NCBI RefSeq assembly: GCF_014697625.1
Contig: NZ_JACJSG010000023.1
Location: 1 to 64,000, forward strand
DNA from: Anabaena azotica FACHB-119
Lineage (GTDB): Bacteria > Cyanobacteriota > Cyanobacteriia > Cyanobacteriales > Nostocaceae
Length of the DNA: 64,000 nucleotides
Reading direction: 5' to 3'
Position 1 is the stretch's first letter. Every line of letters starts with the position of its first letter. The notes under the pieces are model-generated. The model made no database searches and was not told the DNA's origin. It was given only the letters and a program-made list of their open reading frames with translations. A program made the translations under genes and the position numbers. Shown one piece after another: positions 43,065-51,730 of the stretch.

Positions 43065-43658
43065 TTACAAAATGTTGAGGATGTAAACTAAGGTGAACAG
43101 AATAATCCAAATGATGTCTACGAAGTGCCAGTAAATTTCAGCCATTTCGATGCCGGTGTGTTTGGTGGCTGAATAATGACCGGGACGGCGCGATCGCCAC
43201 AACACACCTAAAATCAATAACAGTCCAATAAATACGTGCAGACCGTGGAACCCAGTCATGATATAGAAGCAGTTGGCGAAGACGTTGGTAGTCAGACCGT
43301 AGCCTAAATTCTGGTACTCATACACCTGACCAGCCAAAAATACCGCCCCCATCATCGCGGTGATGATATACCATATCCGCATTCCCCACACATTACCCTT
43401 CTTAATCGCTACATCACCGAAGTGAATGACGAAGCTACTAGACAATAGAATAATTGTGTTAATCGTGGGGACAAATAACTCTACCTCAGTCCCCTCTGGC
43501 GGCCATACCTCCGTAGAACCGCGAAAAAACAGATAAGTGGCAAAAAAGCCGCCAAACATCAAGGACTCGGAAATTAGGAAGGTTAACAACCCCCAAACCC
43601 GTAAATCTGGATGCGCCTCATGTCCCTCATGAACCTCATGCGCTGTTACTACAGTCAT
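43065..43658 (-). CDS. coxC: Cytochrome c oxidase subunit III
   Basis: A 197-residue membrane protein with five helices: LRVWGLLTFLISESLMFGGF with the conserved SES..GGFF pattern, TIILLSSSFVIHFG, IWYIITAMMGAVFLAGQVYE, NCFYIMTGFHGLHVFIGLLL with the HGLHV motif, and EIYWHFVDIIWIILFTLVYI. I chose the ATG at 43658 (MTVVTAHEV), preceded by GGGAGAAG. It follows coxA on the same strand and completes the coxBAC set. Arrangement beside fdxB and patB matches the heterocyst-specific cox2 operon of Anabaena. Confidence 0.93.
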   Translation of the reverse strand: MTVVTAHEVHEGHEAHPDLRVWGLLTFLISESLMFGGFFATYLFFRGSTEVWPPEGTEVELFVPTINTIILLSSSFVIHFGDVAIKKGNVWGMRIWYIITAMMGAVFLAGQVYEYQNLGYGLTTNVFANCFYIMTGFHGLHVFIGLLLILGVLWRSRRPGHYSATKHTGIEMAEIYWHFVDIIWIILFTLVYILNIL

Positions 43659-43726
43659 ATTTACTTCTCCCATCAAGTTTTTGCTGACCTCTCCCCTAAC
43701 CCCTCTCCTTGTAGGAGAGGGGAATT

Positions 43727-43857
43727 TAGTGGTGTGTCTAGGCTAAAATGTGGCATTAGGTTTGGAAAAAATTGAACGCAGATGTACGCAGATGTACGCA
43801 GATGAGCGACATATAGATTTTGCGTTAATGCACAAGTTTAGCCTTGCAGCGCCACTA
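43727..43857. mobile_element. MITE-like element between coxC and coxA
   Basis: 131 bases bounded by TAGTGGTGTGTCTAGGCTAA and TTTAGCCTTGCAGCGCCACT(A). The TIR family is the one seen at 14128 and in the cluster at 14483-14825. An inner direct repeat ACGCAGATGT(ACGCAGATG) occurs at about 43780-43803. The flanks carry CCCCTCTCC and CCCCCTTCCC pieces. Confidence 0.7.
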
Positions 43858-43901
43858 CTTTTCTTATTCCCCCTTCCCTTGTAGGGAAGGGGGTTAGGGG
43901 G

Positions 43902-45572
43902 TTAGGTCTCTAACGCAGTTATTTCCGCAGAATGACCATAGTCATAAGGCCCATGAGTCACCACAGGCAAAACTTCCCAATTCTCCACCAAAGGAGGGGA
44001 ACTTGTAGTCCATTCCAGACTCAAAGCTTCCCAAGGATTATCACCAGCTAATTCTCCCTTGCTCCAACTCCAGATAATATTGATGGCGAAAGGAATCACC
44101 GATAACCCCAAAACAAACGCCCCAATAGTACAAAGCACATTCAAATCCACAAACTGGGGGTCATACATCGCCACCCGTCGAGGCATACCTTGTAAACCTA
44201 ACTTGTGCATCGGTAAGAAAGTCAAGTTAGTACCGACTAAGGTCAAAGCAAAGTGAATCCGACCCCATACTTCGTTCAACTTGCGTCCGGTCATTTTGGG
44301 GAACCAGTGATAAATGCCGGCATAAATCCCAAACACTGAACCACCAAACAAAACATAGTGGAAGTGTGCCACTACATAATAGGTATCGTGGACATGGACA
44401 TCGAAGGGTGCTGTCCCCATCGTTACGCCGCTTAAGCCACCCATGACGAACATAGACAGCAAGCCGACAGCGAATAGCATGGCGCTAGTAAAGCGAATTT
44501 TTCCACCCCATAAGGTTGCTACCCAACCGAAAATTTTCACACCAGTGGGAACGGCAACAATTAGGGTAGAGATGGTGAAGAACATCCGCATCCAACCGGG
44601 TGTACCACTGGTGAACATATGGTGTACCCAGACGAATAAACCGACGACGCAGATAGCGACACTAGAATAGGCGATCGCTTTATAGCCAAAAATTGGTTTA
44701 CGCGCATGGACGGGAATCACTTCGGACATAATACCGAAGATGGGCAGAATCATCAGATATACTGCCGGGTGAGAGTAGAACCAAAACAGGTGTTGGTAGA
44801 TGATGACGTTACCGCCAGCATCTGGTTTGAAGAAGGAAGTACCAAAGTTGAGGTCAAATAGTAGCAACACCAAACCCGCCGCTAAGACTGGTGTAGAAAG
44901 CAGTGCGAGGACGGAGGTTGCTAAAATTGCCCAGCAGAACAAAGGTAATTGATCCCATTTCATGCTGGGAACTTTCATCATCAATATAGTAACGACGAAG
45001 TTCACCGAACCCAGAATGGAAGAAGTACCTACCAAGACGATCGCCAATATCCACAAACTTTGAGCAATTGGCGCTGTGACTAGGCTTAAAGGTGGGTAAG
45101 CCGTCCAACCAGATTGAGAACCACCAAACAAGAAGCTGAGTAGCAAGAGTAAGCCGGCGGGTGGGTTCAACCAAAAGGCGATCGCATTCAGTTTCGGAAA
45201 CGCCATATCTCTTGCCCCAATCATCAGGGGGATGAGATAATTACCAAAGCCACCGATCGCACTCGGAACAATCCACAGGAAAATCATGATTGTTCCGTGA
45301 TTAGTCATGAAAGCGTTGTACAGATTCGGGTCAATGAAGTCTGCATCAGGTGTTGCTAACTCGGTACGGATAGCGATCGCCATCAACCCACCGATAAGAT
45401 AGAACACAAACGCTGTTACCAAGTATTGGATACCGATAACTTTGTGGTCGATGTTAAAAGTAAAGTAATCTCGCCACTTCCAAGCCGGAAAATGTAAAGT
45501 ATGTCCAACCACCAAATTCTTCGCTTCATTATCATCCGGTGGAAGTTGTGGTGGAAATTCAACTCGTGTCAT
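43902..45572 (-). CDS. coxA: Cytochrome c oxidase subunit I
   Basis: A 556-residue haem-copper oxidase subunit with twelve helices. The ligands are all visible: MTNHGTIMIFLWI (low-spin haem His), YSHPAVYLMILP with the His-Tyr pair of CuB, VHHMFTSGTPG (two CuB His), and HVHDTYYVVAHFHYVLFGG (haem a3 and a His). Reduces O2 and pumps protons. I chose the ATG at 45572 (MTRVEFPPQ); the open frame continues upstream through a heptamer array and an inverted CTCTCC element, which is not protein-like. In heterocysts such an oxidase consumes O2 and helps protect nitrogenase. Confidence 0.95.
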   Translation of the reverse strand: MTRVEFPPQLPPDDNEAKNLVVGHTLHFPAWKWRDYFTFNIDHKVIGIQYLVTAFVFYLIGGLMAIAIRTELATPDADFIDPNLYNAFMTNHGTIMIFLWIVPSAIGGFGNYLIPLMIGARDMAFPKLNAIAFWLNPPAGLLLLLSFLFGGSQSGWTAYPPLSLVTAPIAQSLWILAIVLVGTSSILGSVNFVVTILMMKVPSMKWDQLPLFCWAILATSVLALLSTPVLAAGLVLLLFDLNFGTSFFKPDAGGNVIIYQHLFWFYSHPAVYLMILPIFGIMSEVIPVHARKPIFGYKAIAYSSVAICVVGLFVWVHHMFTSGTPGWMRMFFTISTLIVAVPTGVKIFGWVATLWGGKIRFTSAMLFAVGLLSMFVMGGLSGVTMGTAPFDVHVHDTYYVVAHFHYVLFGGSVFGIYAGIYHWFPKMTGRKLNEVWGRIHFALTLVGTNLTFLPMHKLGLQGMPRRVAMYDPQFVDLNVLCTIGAFVLGLSVIPFAINIIWSWSKGELAGDNPWEALSLEWTTSSPPLVENWEVLPVVTHGPYDYGHSAEITALET

Positions 45573-45918
45573 AAGCGTTTTTGCAATTTTTTGTGAAGAG
45601 TCCAGAGTCAACAGTCCAGAGTCAACAGTCCAGAGTCCACAGTTCATAGTCCACAGTCCACAGTCCATAGTCCAAACCAACCCTGACTTTTCACGGGATC
45701 TGGAAGACCTCTCTCCAAACCTCTCTCCTACAAGGAGAGAGGCTTTGATTTCTCCCCCTTCCCTTGTAGGGAAGGGGGCTGGGGGGTTAGGTCTGACGGA
45801 GCGCTTTTCCACATAACGTGAAAAGTCAGAAACCAACCAACTTATTAACTAATGACTAATGACTATTGACTATTGACTATTGACTATTGACTATTGACTA
45901 TTGACTATTGACTATTAA
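45573..45918. repeat. STRRs and inverted CTCTCC/CCTTCCC element between coxA and coxB
   Basis: Heptamers AGTCCACAG/AGTCCAGAG (45598-45676), a CTCTCTCC...GGAGAGAGG and CCCCCTTCCC...GGGAAGGGGG region, and TGACTAT units (45846-45918) separate the two cox genes. Confidence 0.85.
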
Positions 45919-46870
45919 CTAACGACTCCAAAGTCGCTGTACTAATTCCCATATTGTGGGTGTGGGGTGCTAGAAACTCTGATGGTGATAAACTAGCTGG
46001 GTTGACTGCTACAACTTGATGGAGATTTTGTTGAGCCACCTGATTTTCAGCTAACCAGCTATCAAACTCCTCTGGTGTGTGGACAATAACCTGTGTCCGC
46101 ATCGAACCATGATAACCACCACACAATTCAGTACACACTACCGGATATGTTCCTGGTTTAGTAGCGACGAATCTTAATTGGGTAGGAATACCCGGAATTG
46201 CGTCTTGCTTCAGTCGGAATTGCGGAACCCAGAATGAGTGAATAACATCCACTGCTTTGAGGTTGAGTTGCACATCAGCACCGACGGGAACGTGTAACTC
46301 TCCGGCGGAAACACCGTTACTCGGATAGTCAAATAACCAAGCAAACTGCATCCCAGTTACATTAACAACTAAGTCTGCATTCTGACCTTGATTTGTCGGG
46401 TTTGCCCCGATGCCGATACCTGGAGTAGCCGCAGTATCATTGAGAGTAGCAGCTATAGCACTTCCCGAAGCGTGAGCCACATGAGACGAGGAATGGGGAT
46501 GACTCCCAGGTTCTAATCCTCCCATTTGATTGTAGACATCTACACTATAGATACCCAAACAAATCACAATTAACGATGGAATCGCCGTCCAAAATATTTC
46601 TAGAGGAACATTACCTTCCACTCGTAAGCCATCAGTATTATCACCGCGACGACGACGATATTTAAACAGAAAAATCAAAATTGTGCCTTCTACTACCAAA
46701 AATAGCGCCACGGCAATGGTAAACATAATATTAAAAAATCCATCCACCAAAGGCGCTTGTTGTGATGCTTCAATAGGCAGTAAATTGTGATTTTGACCAA
46801 GCCAAAGACTGATGACTCCAACTACTATTCCCGCAATTAGAGTCCACAGTGAAACAGGAATTTGTTGCAT
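45905..46870 (-). CDS. coxB: Cytochrome c oxidase subunit II
   Basis: A 321-residue protein. Two N-terminal membrane helices (LWTLIAGIVVGVISLWLGQN; IMFTIAVALFLVVEGTILIF) precede a periplasmic/lumenal cupredoxin domain. The binuclear CuA site is complete: VIHSFWVPQF, then PVVCTELCGGYHGSMRTQVI with two Cys, His and Met. A Gly/Ala/His/Ser-rich insert (SHPHSSSHVAHASGSAIAAT) lies between helix 2 and the copper domain. It is the first gene of coxBAC and begins about 470 bases downstream of fdxB. Confidence 0.95.
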   Translation of the reverse strand: MQQIPVSLWTLIAGIVVGVISLWLGQNHNLLPIEASQQAPLVDGFFNIMFTIAVALFLVVEGTILIFLFKYRRRRGDNTDGLRVEGNVPLEIFWTAIPSLIVICLGIYSVDVYNQMGGLEPGSHPHSSSHVAHASGSAIAATLNDTAATPGIGIGANPTNQGQNADLVVNVTGMQFAWLFDYPSNGVSAGELHVPVGADVQLNLKAVDVIHSFWVPQFRLKQDAIPGIPTQLRFVATKPGTYPVVCTELCGGYHGSMRTQVIVHTPEEFDSWLAENQVAQQNLHQVVAVNPASLSPSEFLAPHTHNMGISTATLESLVNSQ

Positions 46871-47337
46871 ACCACCTACTCATATATTTATGGTAATGGG
46901 TAATGGGTAATGGGTAATTGGTCATCGCTTAAATACCACCAGTACCCAATTTCCAGTAGCCAATCCCCAATACCTGATATTTCACTTATTAACTTTCTAA
47001 CTTACACTTGTAAAAATTGGGGAAATTATTCCAGATATCTTTACATCTTTACCCAAAAACTTAACAATAAATTTTTCATTCTTCGCAAAAGTAAAGGCGC
47101 GTCAAAACGCGCCTGTATTTCTCAAGAACATCATTATTTTTATCAGCAAGTATGATTTGTTTAATAGTTAACAATTAGTGATTTACGCCTTTGTTTACCG
47201 CGAACTTTTTACCACATCACGGTAGTATTCTGTATAACAAAATATCTCCATTCAAATCACAAAATTCACAATTTGAATTTTGAATTTCCCATCCCCTCTT
47301 ATAACCTTGCTACTAACAATGTCCTTTGCTTGGTAGC
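46871..47337. other. coxB promoter region and fdxB 3' end
   Basis: It holds a GGTAATG/GGTAATT STRR (46893-46922), an AT-rich stretch and a hairpin at 47095-47114. I looked for the NtcA palindrome GTA-N8-TAC and did not find a clean one. Confidence 0.5.
47095..47114 (-). terminator. Terminator of fdxB
   Basis: Stem AGGCGCGT/ACGCGCCT with a 4-base loop, followed on the - strand by TTACTTTTGC. It separates fdxB from coxB. Confidence 0.65.
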
Positions 47338-47631
47338 TTAATTTTCTAATGCAGCGTGGCTGTAGCAGTTCTTAGGACAAATCCGCGCACAAGCTTCACA
47401 TCCTATGCAGTTCTCAGGATGAGCAACTACCATAACTTTGCGCTCGATTTCATCATCGTCCTCATCATCTACAAATTCGCCTTCTTCGTTGAGTGCTTTT
47501 AAATCCAACACAGGATAACCACATACTTTAATACATCTGCCACAACCGATACATTTATCTTTATCAATTGCTTGGGCAAATTTAGGTGTCCAAGTGTTGC
47601 CTCCGTAGGTCAATCCTGTGAGTACAGCCAT
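47338..47631 (-). CDS. fdxB: Nif-type 2[4Fe-4S] ferredoxin III
   Basis: A 97-residue ferredoxin with two cluster motifs: DKCIGCGRCIKVCGYPVL and NCIGCEACARICPKNC. An acidic insertion (EEGEFVDDEDDDEIERK) lies between them. The N-terminus LTGLTYGGNTWTPKFAQAID is typical of nif-specific FdxB. It carries electrons in diazotrophic metabolism. It sits between patB and coxB in opposite orientation to patB, a layout known from Anabaena. Confidence 0.93.
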   Translation of the reverse strand: MAVLTGLTYGGNTWTPKFAQAIDKDKCIGCGRCIKVCGYPVLDLKALNEEGEFVDDEDDDEIERKVMVVAHPENCIGCEACARICPKNCYSHAALEN

Positions 47632-48700
47632 GTATGTTCTCCCGGCAATTATGCCAATAAACTCTCTATTACTTTAATCATTATCTTAACTTAATATTGT
47701 CTACTTATTTGGTTATTAATCGACTAATTTGCCATAATCAAAATTCCCTGACTTTATACAATTTATCTGTCCTATTTGTGATTAATGAATTAATGAGAAA
47801 AATTATTATTAATCTTATAAGCTAATCATAATGTGTAAATACTTATTGATTTTTGGCGTTATGTTATTTACTATAATAAATTTGATTGGATAGTAAATAT
47901 CTGCTGATACTAGCATCTCAAAAGTATTAGCAAATACCAGATAATACATATTTTTATTTCCTGAGTATAGTGAATTACTAAAAAGGTAATGAGATTTATT
48001 AGCGTTTTTTGAAAAATTAATAATAGGCAATGTAAATAGTATCTAAATATACAAACTTAAACAGTCAGATATTCTGACTTATCGTCAGCATACAATATGT
48101 TATTTGCTGGGCAATTATTAGGTTAGCTCAAAAAATCAACTTATTAATAATGCTAAATAACAGCAACAATCAAAATGTTAAATGTTAACTATAAATAGTT
48201 TGGTTAATAGGTTAAGGTTACATAAAAATGTTCGTTTGCGAAGTATTTTTGAAATTCTTAAAAACAATTTGTAAGCTCATTATGAACAAATTTATGGAAC
48301 TATTTATGAAATGTTTATTGAATGAAGAAGTAATCTTAGGCTCTAGTTCAAAGTCTGAAATAGCTTCCAATTGGATGCGAAAACTCAAGATGGATGTGAG
48401 TAATTATTTATGAGAGGGGTATGGGGGTATAGGGGTATAGGGGTATAGAAGTTTAACTGACATCTTACACTTTCTCAATAAGCACATGGTGGGCAATGCC
48501 CACCCTACGAAATCATAAGGGTTTTGAAGCTCAGATTTTCGCAATCAGATCATGGTGCAAGATATAAGTTAATTAAACCCCTACACCCTTACACCCTTAC
48601 ACCCCTAGTTTTGTGGCGTAAGTCTTGTTAGTTATAAGGACACATCCAGGGGGGAAACTTGAGCCAAACATCTCAACGATTAGGGTGGGAAGAAAGTTAT
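47632..48700. promoter_or_regulatory. Divergent region between fdxB and patB
   Basis: 1.07 kb, very AT-rich at 47632-48230, probably containing both promoters. An STRR/inverted-repeat element at about 48415-48607 is bounded by GGGGTATAGG-type runs and CCCTTACACC-type runs with the repeat GGTGGGCAATGCCCACCC inside. A 61-codon frame at 48228-48413 has no family resemblance. I cannot name regulator sites. Confidence 0.5.
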
Positions 48701-50290
48701 ATGCCTTATACAATTCCTAACAACAGTTGCGTTGGATGTGACAACTGCCGTCCCCAATGTCCTACGGGTGCGATCGCCATCGAAAATGATGAATACTGGA
48801 TAGATCCTTTTCTCTGTAATAATTGTGAGGGCTATTATCCTCAACCACAGTGTATAATAGCTTGTCCGACAAAATCCCCTAAACCTTGGCAGGCAAAAAA
48901 GGGGAGATGTAAAGTTGAACCGCGAGATGCTACCAGTCCTGACTTATTTTCTAATGGGAAGAATAATCCATTTGCATCGGCGATCGCAATTTGGGAAGCC
49001 TGCAACCTCCTAGCGCAACGTACATCCCTGAATTGGGAAATCGACGAAGCAGGCTATCTCTGTTACAGCCGAGTAGTGAACCAAGGACGAGGTAAAATTA
49101 CTTTTCACATCCAAAACCCCTTCCAAGTCAACGATAAAGTCAAAGATTTGGCAGTTATCGAGGCGTTTGATATTAGAGCCGCTTGTATCCATTTAATTCT
49201 AGCTGCTCATGCCACAGCTTTAGATAAGCCTTGGGAGCAGGAGTTTACTATTGACGAACGACAGCTAGAAAAATACTTAGGGTTGGAGAAACGCAAAGAC
49301 TTAAGTAAAGCTGCCAAATTAGCTCTAATGAAAAATCTTGTGCAGCAAGCTTGCTCACTTATTATCACTATGGACTGGCCCCAGCAAGGACAAGTGAAGG
49401 GCTTTTCCGTTACCCATAACCGCTTGTGGCACTTGATAGGTATTCAGCACCATTTTCAAGAAGATAATTCTGGTTGTAAATATCTAATTGGGCTAACTTT
49501 TAAAGTTAAAGCCGGGATATGGAGTCAGTATTTTCTCAATAAACAAGGATGCAAAGAACGCACCGCCTTCTATCAATATGGTAGCTTACCCAAAACTCTG
49601 CTAACTACAGTCATGAGTATTTGGCAGCAACATGAAGGAGCCGTAAGATTAATGCTGTGGTTGCTGTTTAAAACCAAAATGGGTAAAGAACAACGTATTA
49701 CTGTTCCTACCTTGTTACGCATTGCTTATGGTCAAGAAAAAGTCAATCTTGCTTCCAGACACAGAGATGAACGCAAACGTTTACTACGAACATTTGAAAG
49801 CGATTTAGAAGTGTTAAATCATCTAGGAATTAAACCTATTTTCGACCCCGTTACCTATCCCCCAGCTATCCAACCATTGTGGGCAAAGTTGATAGATATT
49901 CCCGAAGACCCTGATGAAGCTTTAGAGTTTTGGATTAATGATGCTGGTGGGGAAACTCGCCTCACAGATAACGGCCCCCGTGGTAAATGGAATCTTTTGA
50001 TGAATGCGCGGATTTTATCTTTTGAATTACCGCCAGAATGGGAAAGACAAATCGCCGAGTCAGAGAAGAAACAACGGCGCACTGCTAAGACTAGACAAAA
50101 AATCAAAACCGCAGGTGATTTGGTGGGGGAGCAAATTTTGCAAGCCCGAAAAACTTTGAATCTTTCTCAACGTGAATTGGCAAAGTTGACAGGTAAGAGC
50201 CAAAGCTGGATTCGAGATATTGAAAATGGTCGGCTGAAAGCGAAGTTAGAAGACCAAGCACTATTAAGAAAGGTGCTACATATTGCTTGA
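48701..50290 (+). CDS. patB: Ferredoxin-domain transcriptional activator of nif genes
   Basis: A 529-residue regulator known as PatB or CnfR, required for nitrogen fixation under oxic conditions. Residues about 5-70 form a bacterial ferredoxin-like domain (NNSCVGCDNCRPQCPTGAIA; CNNCEGYYPQPQCIIACPTK), a long middle region of unknown fold follows, and the C-terminus has an XRE-type helix-turn-helix (LNLSQRELAKLTGKSQSWIR, residues about 480-525). The ferredoxin part is thought to sense redox or oxygen. I chose the ATG at 48701; a TTG at 48659 with AGGGGGG upstream would add 14 residues and remains possible. Confidence 0.93.
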   Translation: MPYTIPNNSCVGCDNCRPQCPTGAIAIENDEYWIDPFLCNNCEGYYPQPQCIIACPTKSPKPWQAKKGRCKVEPRDATSPDLFSNGKNNPFASAIAIWEACNLLAQRTSLNWEIDEAGYLCYSRVVNQGRGKITFHIQNPFQVNDKVKDLAVIEAFDIRAACIHLILAAHATALDKPWEQEFTIDERQLEKYLGLEKRKDLSKAAKLALMKNLVQQACSLIITMDWPQQGQVKGFSVTHNRLWHLIGIQHHFQEDNSGCKYLIGLTFKVKAGIWSQYFLNKQGCKERTAFYQYGSLPKTLLTTVMSIWQQHEGAVRLMLWLLFKTKMGKEQRITVPTLLRIAYGQEKVNLASRHRDERKRLLRTFESDLEVLNHLGIKPIFDPVTYPPAIQPLWAKLIDIPEDPDEALEFWINDAGGETRLTDNGPRGKWNLLMNARILSFELPPEWERQIAESEKKQRRTAKTRQKIKTAGDLVGEQILQARKTLNLSQRELAKLTGKSQSWIRDIENGRLKAKLEDQALLRKVLHIA

Positions 50291-50512
50291 TAGTGAGTTT
50301 GCACACTTATAATATCTCTGAGGACTGGTAATTGGTAATTGGTAATTGGTAATTGGTAATTGGTAATTGGTAATTGGCTGTTACCTATTACCGAATAAAC
50401 CAAGCATATCGTAAGTAATTTGCTGAACTCAATGTTATTCATAAATTGAACCGTCGATGTATGTGGTTAACACCTCCAGTTATTAGTTTTACTCGGCGGT
50501 TACATTTCTTGA
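50291..50512. repeat. STRR GGTAATT downstream of patB
   Basis: About eight GGTAATT heptamers (50326-50378), then sequence resembling the flank of the array at 29640 (CTATTACCTATTACCGA..AACCAA..CATATCGTAAGTAATT). Both STRRs thus belong to a longer dispersed repeat. Confidence 0.8.
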
Positions 50513-50668
50513 TTACTCAAGTACCCATTTAGCAGCCAATCTACAATGTCCTTCTTGGCATTCCTCCGTCCAAATCATTGTCAGATTTCGATGAGGTTTG
50601 CGGGAATGATTAACATCATGACTTTGCTCAATAGTTTTGGTTGTAGTAGTTTGTTCTAATAGTTGCAT
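50513..50668 (-). CDS. Small unknown protein, 51 residues
   Basis: Begins MQLLEQTTTTKTIEQSHDVN and ends TMIWTEECQEGHCRLAAKWVLE, with two Cys and three His. The ATG at 50668 has an AGGGAAAA upstream. The Cys/His-containing WTEECQEGHCR part looks like it could bind metal. No family recognised. Confidence 0.5.
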   Translation of the reverse strand: MQLLEQTTTTKTIEQSHDVNHSRKPHRNLTMIWTEECQEGHCRLAAKWVLE

Positions 50669-50767
50669 GGTATTTTCCCTAATTAAAGTTATTTTTTTGT
50701 CATGTCTTCTAATCAGCTTTTTTATCAACTTATATGCAGAGGATTAGAAGACATAAAAATTTATCTG

Positions 50768-51091
50768 TTACTGCCTCCTGATAAACTTATACTTCCCATT
50801 AATTTTTTTATAAATTACATAATGAATGTAAACTTTTATGATGAAATGGCGATCGCTTCCCCATTTGATGGAGGGAATTGAGAAGTGCGATCGCCTAGAG
50901 GCTAGGGAATAGGAAAGAGGGCTTTTGAACACAATGCTCACCGGAATTGTTTTAATGTCCTGCAAGTAGAGCCAAAATGCCAGAGCATATTGAACTATAC
51001 CTGATGCGATCGCTAATATCCAAACAAGAGGATTGATTGTTGCTCTATCGTATTTTCTCGGCAATTTCTGCTCAACAGTCGCCTCAACCAC
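50768..51091 (-). CDS. Doubtful membrane protein, possibly decayed
   Basis: A 107-codon frame whose first 50 residues contain a good membrane helix (INPLVWILAIASGIVQYALA). The second half is compositionally odd and crosses HIP1-containing sequence, which suggests a frameshift or truncation. The region 51092-51730 after it has no intact gene. Confidence 0.35.
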   Translation of the reverse strand: MVEATVEQKLPRKYDRATINPLVWILAIASGIVQYALAFWLYLQDIKTIPVSIVFKSPLSYSLASRRSHFSIPSIKWGSDRHFIIKVYIHYVIYKKINGKYKFIRRQ

Positions 51092-51730
51092 AAGACTTAA
51101 TACAGTTCAATTCGCTCCTGGCTGACACCTACTTTACAACTTGTGTTTACAAACAACCGTTTTGTCTGGAGTTGGACAGACTCTCATCAGCCTGAATACT
51201 TGCTTTGGCAAATAGTCCACTCTGCGGAAGAACTACTCACAGATTTCCATCTCCGTCGGGTGCGAGAGTGCGCGAGCTTGGTGTGATATGGAAGACTGTG
51301 GTAATCGAGCCAAGGCGCGGCGGTATTATGAATGAAGTAAAGATTGATCAGGATCAGGACTAAAGTCCTTACTACAAACTGATTAATTATTCTATTCCTT
51401 AAGATGTATGTCTTAAGGAATAGGTAATAAAACTAATATTTTGTACATATCAAAAAAACTGTACTAGCATCCTGTCTACAGGCTAAATAACAGTTATGAT
51501 TTCCTAAGTAGCTATCACCAACTACCTACATCAAAACGAATATAAACCTTTGCCTTCTCTGTGTCTTTGTGGTTTAAGTTCCCACTCCACACAAACACAA
51601 GCACAAGTCTTCCCCAACTATAGGCAAGGTATTAACTCATCATGAGGTGAAGTAAGACAAAAACTCACCTCAAATTACTCTCAATTATTCACGAGAGTAA
51701 AAGACCGCGTAATTATTAAAGGGCTAGACT
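51092..51730. other. Gap upstream of the giant kinase
   Basis: Contains the palindromic repeat at 51356-51375 and a stretch (51110-51275) that reads like former coding sequence with stops in each frame. Otherwise AT-rich, with the kinase promoter presumably at about 51600-51700. Confidence 0.4.

Noticed and set aside
45573..45836. 88-residue N-terminal extension of coxA
   Set aside because: The open frame continues only because heptamer repeats happen to lack stops; CoxA homology begins at MTRVEFPPQ.
48228..48413. 61-codon frame upstream of patB
   Set aside because: Met/Lys/Phe-rich, no clear ribosome-binding site and no resemblance to a family.
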